This document shows positions 59,081 through 64,000 of a DNA stretch of 64,000 bases, piece by piece (positions within the stretch are counted from its first letter, which is position 1; each line of letters begins with the position of its first letter). Origin of the DNA: Carposina sasakii (taxonomy: Eukaryota > Arthropoda > Insecta > Lepidoptera > Carposinidae); NCBI GenBank assembly GCA_014607495.2, contig CP053148.1:16554001-16618000 (forward strand). The letters run 5' to 3'. The position numbers and the translations under genes were made by a program. The notes beneath the pieces were generated by a model that was not told where the DNA came from, ran no database searches, and saw only the letters and a program-made list of their open reading frames with translations.

Positions 59081-59307
59081 CTGTAATTAAATAATGAAAC
59101 GTAAGTCTTGCTCATACCTCTACCTAACTATCGTCGTAATATTTCTCATATGTTCAATAGTTTTAGACATAACAGGTTTTACTTCTCCATCTAAATTCTA
59201 GAAGCATCAGCTGTACACACCCAAAATGCCTGTCATCTTTCATAACATCCACTTCACGACTGGAATTAAATTAGTAAGGGAAAAATAATGCTTGTAAAGT
59301 TACTTAC

Positions 59308-59537
59308 ATCATCCTCTCCTTCGCGTCTTCGAAGCTGTTAGCAACAAAGTAAACAGGCTGGTACTCCGTGATAGGATACTTTTGGGAACCAGTGGACTCA
59401 GGGTCGAACTCCCGCAGTTCAGGTTCGTCTGAGAGACAGTACTGCAACTCTCCAAAGGACGACAGTAGACCGGCTCCAAAAGCTTTCAACACTCCTTCTT
59501 GCCGGCATAGCCCAAACTCTACGGTGAACCAGAAGCA
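59308..59537 (-). CDS. Hn: Phenylalanine-4-hydroxylase, third iron ligand exon
   Basis: This 230-bp minus-strand exon starts after TTTCAG with [15 protein letters not shown]. Glu315 in TVEFGL is the third iron ligand (human Glu330, again offset by 15). Then come [21 protein letters not shown] and [21 protein letters not shown], which lead out of the catalytic domain. The donor is GTAAGT. Phase 2 at its end joins the last exon through an ATT isoleucine codon. The 598-bp intron before it is the largest visible in the gene, enlarged by a SINE insertion. Nothing in the exon suggests decay. Confidence 0.95.
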
Positions 59538-59869
59538 CTGAAATTGGATAAAAACTATTTTAGTTTAATGCATGGAGAAAAATGTACAAGACATGTATTT
59601 GATATAGGTATGTAGTTGTTGATATCTTAACAATCTACTAGAGATACATTTATAGTTGTGGACCTTCTACAATGTCGGTCGGTAGAAAACGTTTAAAGGA
59701 CTTAATACAAAATAGTTTCATAGAGATAGTCTATCTTAGGTATTTTCTTTTTGTGTCTGCTCCCTCTACTCCCTCTGATGACTGACTTTTCTGTGTCTAT
59801 TACGTTCATAATAAATTGCTCTTTATAAAATCAATCCAAGCTTTTTAATTGTATATTCCATCAATATTT

Positions 59870-60120
59870 GACGGCCGATTGGTGTAGTACTCGTAGGTAG
59901 TGGCCCTGCCTGCAGCGCCATAGGTCCTGGGTTCGAATCCCGGTAGGTGCAAACATTGATATGATGAATATTGATGTTTGTTTCCGAGTCATGGATGTTT
60001 CTATACTTATCTATGTATTTATATACCGTTGCTTAGTACCCACGACACAAGACCTTATGGATCTTAATGTAGGACTAAGTTAATGTGTTGTGAAGTGTGT
60101 GAATATTAGTGTGTGAATAT
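59870..60120 (+). mobile_element. tRNA-derived SINE inside Hn intron
   Basis: Full-length relative of 16795-17030 (B box GGTTCGAATCC) with (ATT)n tail, lying antisense to Hn. Its tail ends about 15 bp from the 5' splice site at 60135. It accounts for some 250 of the 598 intron bases. Confidence 0.85.
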
Positions 60121-60135
60121 TATTATTATTCATAC

Positions 60136-60398
60136 CGTAGCCAACTTCTCAATGCAATCATCAGGAGCTCCCAAGGAGGCAAGTCCAATTTCTTGAGAGA
60201 ACTGGGCGAATGCTGGATCAGCGAACAGAGGAGCATGACCAAGCAGCTCATGGCATACATCAGGTTCTGGTGTGTAGAGCGGTTTGGAGTGATGACGGAT
60301 GTACTGGGTGCTGTGGAACACGCGGAAGGCCAGGCCAGCGAGGAAGTCCCGAGAGGATAGCAACCCCGCTACTGGACGTAGAGTGAAGCCGGTGCAGT
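60136..60398 (-). CDS. Hn: Phenylalanine-4-hydroxylase, iron-site exon
   Basis: A 263-bp exon on the minus strand runs from acceptor TTATTACAG to donor GTATGA. It carries [20 protein letters not shown], the tetrahydropterin and substrate region around [19 protein letters not shown], and [15 protein letters not shown]. His270 and His275 in CHELLGH are the two histidine ligands of the catalytic Fe(II). In human PAH they are 285 and 290, so a constant offset of 15 holds, which implies about 15 missing N-terminal residues. The enzyme uses O2 and tetrahydrobiopterin to convert phenylalanine to tyrosine in the cytosol. A SINE sits in the next intron and ends within about 15 bp of this exon's donor. 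Confidence 0.97.
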
Positions 60399-60575
60399 CT
60401 GTAATAATAAGTAAGCTGTTGTTTGACTAATTTATTGATGCAATTGAGGATCATGCGTTTTCTTTGTCACTTTCCGAAAATTTAACCATTGGCTTAACTT
60501 TCTTGGAAACCCTTATTTGGGTTCCAAGCAGTTAATCAAAAGAAACAAATGCTCCAAATATGAAATCGTGCCCAC

Positions 60576-60935
60576 CTTTCAAAAAGTTTGAAACATCCTC
60601 CAACTGGGGAATATTATCTTCTCTATATCCACAGTTCTCAATCAGTAGTGGGAACACATGGTTATGTTCTTTGCAGGCGTGCGTTGGGTACAGTTCCACC
60701 AGCTTTCTGAAGACCGCGCCCCATGTCGCGATCTCATCTTTGGTGTAGTTTACATGAGGGAGGGGCTGCCCATGCTTGTAGTTGTAAGCTATGTCGGCAA
60801 AGTACTTGCGCCGGGCTCGGTATTCTGGATCCGTGAAGCCAGGGTGGTCGGAGTCCAGCTCGGAGCCATATGAGAGGATCTGGTTGGCAAAGCGATCCAG
60901 GTCTCGGATTCGGCGAGGGAACCATGGCACCGCAG
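60576..60935 (-). CDS. Hn: Phenylalanine-4-hydroxylase, start of catalytic domain
   Basis: This 360-bp exon lies between acceptor CTTTAG and donor GTGGGC on the minus strand. It codes for about residues 102-220 of the visible protein and opens the catalytic domain with [17 protein letters not shown], then [19 protein letters not shown], the [19 protein letters not shown] region, [14 protein letters not shown] and [14 protein letters not shown]. These blocks are the family's signature for aromatic amino acid hydroxylases, and their wording is closest to phenylalanine hydroxylase rather than tyrosine or tryptophan hydroxylase. The phase fits the ACT exon through a split Ser codon (T|CT). The intron to the ACT exon is only 141 bp. 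Confidence 0.95.
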
Positions 60936-61076
60936 CTAAAGGAAGTTTAATATAAGTATTTATTTATTTTATACAAGACTAACCGAGATATTATTCCAAG
61001 GATGCTGCTATTTAGGTATTGTGCAGTTAAATAAACTAATGTGTGATAACAAAGGTAAGATCGAGAAGTTACTTAC

Positions 61077-61377
61077 ACCTATTATCCTTATAATTGCGTG
61101 AAATTATATTCAAATAGCCGACGTTCTTCTTTAGCTCTTCAAGGGCGGCTCCAAAGTCACCAGCTCCGTGTTCGCATTCCACCATGAACTCATAGCCTGG
61201 TCTTCTAGCAGACGATCTGGATTCTATGTGCATCAGATTGACTCCATAAGAGGAGAAGATGGTGAGGAAGCGAGCGAGGCAGCCGGCCTGGTCAGGGGTC
61301 TCCGGGGAGAAGAGGAGCCATGTGGACTTGGTGGAGTCACGACCCTCGCGGATGTAATTGCCGTCCATGAGTTTTGG
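61077..61377 (-). CDS. Hn: Phenylalanine-4-hydroxylase, ACT regulatory-domain exon
   Basis: On the minus strand this 301-bp exon begins after acceptor TTTTCAG in phase 0 (PKLMDGNYIREG) and ends at donor GTAAGT. It holds the N-terminal ACT-type regulatory domain: STWLLFSPETPDQAGCLARF followed by the block with VNLMHIESRSSARRPGYEF. In the family this domain mediates activation by phenylalanine. It is the first exon I can find. Internal Met codon 4 could serve as a start, but the acceptor and the family alignment argue for a short upstream exon of some 15 residues, not identified in 61378-64000 and possibly beyond the window. Confidence 0.93.
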
Positions 61378-61776
61378 CTGAAAATGTGATGGTGTTACTT
61401 TAGATTTGAATATCTTTTTGACTATTTATAATAGGCACTGGGATTATTGATCTTGTATTGACGAAAATTCAGCATACAATATATGTGTACGAGTAAGTTA
61501 TGTACCATAAAAGCGAATACAATATATCTAAAATATTTGACTAAACATTTGTACATCGTCGTTCAAGACTTAGGTAAATACATACTATCTAATGAAAGAT
61601 GCATGGATCATATCTTCACATTATAGGAAACGCCCAACGTATGATACAATTCGAGTACATAAGTTGAATATTTACTATTATAATATAGTCGCATCCGATG
61701 GTGAAAGACTTTATAATACGAGTACCATCGACCATACGATGGCAGTGCGCCACACCTGTCATTCTCTACCAGCCCA

Positions 61777-61927
61777 CCTAGCATGACCACGCATCGTGGA
61801 TATCGTATCGTACAATATCGCATTGTCTGTATACAAAATTCAACATGGCGGCTATATTTATCGTATTTTGACAGGCTAAATGTCGACAAATCGGTTTATC
61901 GTATCGTGTTTCACAGGTCATGCTAGG
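61777..61927. mobile_element. Small MITE with 12-bp perfect ends
   Basis: CCTAGCATGACC at 61777-61788 is mirrored exactly at 61916-61927. The interior has repeated ATCGTATCGTA. Non-coding; single copy in this window. It lies about 400 bp upstream of the first visible Hn exon. Confidence 0.5.
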
Positions 61928-62214
61928 CTTGCCAGATCAATCACCACCGATGTTGAGTATTATTACACAAAAATGTATCACTGGACTCATTACGGATGTA
62001 AATGTTTATGGTCCACAACCGGTTTTGCCTGTTCAATTCTATGAAATAAACACGTTTTTCCGCGAAATTAATCTAGTTAACAAGTTGCCTGGATATAAAA
62101 TAAGTCGTTTGTTGCGCAACTAACTGCATGTGTCTGCAACTTGATTATAGTGCGCTGTGTCGTATTTACCGCAACTTGTTACCTGCTAGTAGCTGACCAC
62201 TCCCAGCCCAATCC

Positions 62215-62480
62215 TAGCTAATATTAGAAATGCGAAAGTAGGTTTGTATGTTTGTTTGTCACCTCTTCACGCTTTATTTACTCGATAACATTGAAATTTT
62301 GCGTACCTGTATATAGGTATATGTGGAGATCTGTGATCCCTGTCTACTTCTCCCGGAAAGAGATGTGATTTTATGTAAGTACTATACCATATGTATGTAT
62401 AGTTGGGAGTACGAAGAAGGACATAGGCTACATTGTTACGCCTACGCGAACCTAGTCGCAGGCAACAGTAAGTATTATCA
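62215..62480. mobile_element. Helitron/Lep1-like piece, reverse orientation
   Basis: CTAATATTAGAAATGCGAAA followed by TTTGTTTGTCACCTCTTCAC is the usual 3' side; GAGATCTGTGATCCCTG and GGACATAGGCTAC follow. A second, shorter start (AAATGCGAAAGTAAG) is at about 62480. Part of a related one is at 2522-2790. Confidence 0.5.
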
Positions 62481-62907
62481 AATGCGAAAGTAAGTTTTTT
62501 TTGTTATGTGTTCACACCAAAACTACTGAACCAATTTTAATGCAATCTGAACACGGGTAGTCTTGAGCCTGAAAAAGTATAGGGTTCTTTTTATTCTTAT
62601 AATATTATTGGCCTGTCGAAGATCACTGTCTACAGTTCAAGTAATAAATATTAAGACTTTCGTCACTTCAATTTATCATCAGAGCATTACAAATTGTTTT
62701 GTAAACAAATGAATTAACATCACTTTTCTCAAACTATCGTCACGTATTTTAGTTGATCGATAACCTAATGTTAGTCGATGTTAGTGATGTCGAAGCTGGT
62801 GTTATCTGTAATGTCAATGGTTGCCGCTATCATGAGGATAGTTCACACACGCCATGCCGGGATGAATGGCTTAGTAATTACCAAAGATAAAAAAGAACTA
62901 ATTATGT

Positions 62908-63115
62908 GGAAGTCGGTGGAATAAGCGGATTCTCGAATGGAGACCCTGCCTCGGCAAGCGTAGCGTTGGACGCCCTCCGGTCAGATGGACCGATGGGCGG
63001 CTTGTGCTTGTAGTGACTGGATGGCAAAAACGGGAGATCGAGCCTTGTGACGTGCTCAGGTAGAGGCCTACGTCCAGCAGTGGACTGCAATAGGCTGACA
63101 ACGAAGTGGATGTAG
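62908..63115 (+). mobile_element. Short RTE-clade LINE 3' fragment
   Basis: The frame reads ILEWRPCLGKRSVGRPPVRW then decays. The 3' end AGGCCTACGTCCAGCAGTGG and CTGCAATAGGCTGA is kept, while the (ATG)n tail is lost. It lies upstream of Hn. ORFs on the opposite strand here are shadows. Confidence 0.75.
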
Positions 63116-63603
63116 GAAATCGTGCAATGAAATTTGGCCAAAGTCAACCTTCGTTTTAAACCTTAAAATAAAATGATGTTTCGATCAAAATGCTGTAAAC
63201 AAAATAATAACTTTAGAATTTAATCTACTACGTACCTATAACGTAGGTCTGTAACCTAAGTCTTGAGTCCCACGTCTAAGGAGACAGCACTGAGAGCACT
63301 AAGATGGATTGACGTAGTATTATATTTTTTTCAGCACGTCGAGCTTATTGTTCTGATCTAGCTCTAACTGCGGTCTAGAACAGCACAGGCCTTCGTTTAT
63401 ATATTATAGTTAAAGCGACCTTGATTTTTCCCTGTAGGCCTTTGCTGGCGTTTTTTCCAATTATTAATAAATAAATATGTAGGTAATATGTCTCATTCAT
63501 AAGACTAGTCAGCGTGACATACATGCTGCCTGTGTTGAGTATTAGTGAGGATGTTAAATACCTATTAGATATACCTAGTTGATTATGTGGTAGCTATAAA
63601 ATG

Positions 63604-63782
63604 ATACTTATACGTGTCTTCCCGAAGTGCAAATTCAATACAAGAATATTGTAGAAATACATCGTCTGTAAAAATTTCATTTGTCTAAACGGTTTATGAG
63701 ATACAGCCATGAGATAGACAGATGGACAGCGGTCTTTTAATAATAAGGTCTCGTTTTTACCCTATGAGTACGGAACCCTAAT
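63604..63782. repeat. Dispersed insect repeat ending ATGAGTACGGAACCCTA
   Basis: AAAAATTTCATTTGTCTAAAC, ATGAGATACAGCCATGAGAT, GACAGATGGACAGC and GAGTACGGAACCCTA follow the layout of a well-known repeat end common in Lepidoptera (reverse: AGGGTTCCGTACTC). Non-coding. Confidence 0.5.
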
Positions 63783-64000
63783 AATGCACCCTAATAAGCA
63801 GTAGGCAACATACTCATAGTTCCACTGCATCGCCATGTCCATAGACAGACAAAGGAAGCAATCTCATAAGGAAACGCAAAAGTGTGAGTATTTCTTTATA
63901 ATTACCTCCTCCGGATTTCCTCCCAATATCTTTTGCCGACAGTATCAGTCTGTCTGTAAGCTTTTTTTAGGTCTAATTATACGATTGTAGGTATCTAATC

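Noticed and set aside
60532..60930. 132-codon Hn ORF taken as starting with its own Met
   Set aside because: The frame is an internal exon with acceptor at 60936; the ORF's last codons run past the donor at 60575.
1..64000. CRISPR arrays, rRNA, operons or a prokaryotic defence system
   Set aside because: No spaced direct repeats, no ribosomal sequence and no prokaryotic-type gene clusters; the window is eukaryotic with spliced genes.

Overview
The window looks like nuclear DNA of a moth or butterfly (Lepidoptera). It is AT-rich with large introns. It carries interspersed repeats typical of that order: RTE-clade LINE 3' ends with (ATG)n tails, SINE-like elements sharing the same 3' end, tRNA-derived SINEs, and Helitron/Lep1-like pieces whose core reads CGCGACTTCGTCCGCGTGG. 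No bacterial, viral or organellar genes were seen. The species cannot be named from the sequence.

Two host genes are well supported, and they converge. (1) On the + strand is a LIM-homeobox gene orthologous to Drosophila Arrowhead (Awh; Lhx6/Lhx8 class). Five coding exons are read at 42247-42428 (LIM1), 53635-53852 (LIM2), 54155-54397 (homeodomain), 54866-54961 and 55357-55436 (C-terminal tail, stop). All junctions keep phase and together give 272 residues. Only the first few residues are missing. Two phase-compatible start exons lie upstream, at 14654-14659 and 29934-29960; either would make the window's left part a long first intron. (2) On the - strand is phenylalanine-4-hydroxylase (Henna, Hn): five exons from 61377 down to 58924, 436 residues, all iron ligands present at exactly the human spacing, and about 15 N-terminal residues missing in an exon not found. 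Awh patterns embryonic and imaginal tissue. Hn makes tyrosine for melanin, cuticle and pteridine-linked pathways. They are neighbours with no evident functional link.

Layout: 1-14.4 kb is intergenic or intronic DNA full of repeats, including a LINE ORF2 relic at 6.1 kb. 14.4-42.2 kb holds the candidate Awh promoters and more repeats, with a repeat-poor stretch at about 35.3-42.0 kb that may be regulatory. 42.2-55.6 kb is the Awh body, with an 11.2 kb intron containing a striking 200-bp-arm hairpin. 55.6-58.9 kb is the intergenic space between the two 3' ends. 58.9-61.4 kb is Hn. 61.4-64 kb is repeat-rich DNA upstream of Hn.

The most unusual structures are the near-perfect long inverted repeat at 48.7-49.2 kb and its two relatives, which flank the first LIM exon and the Awh 3' end; a perfect 35-bp palindrome at 29.4 kb; a recurrent palindromic MITE family; and a 425-bp MITE with perfect 31-bp ends and G-rich subterminal DNA. 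No bases or residues were compared against a database; family names rest on recognised motifs.
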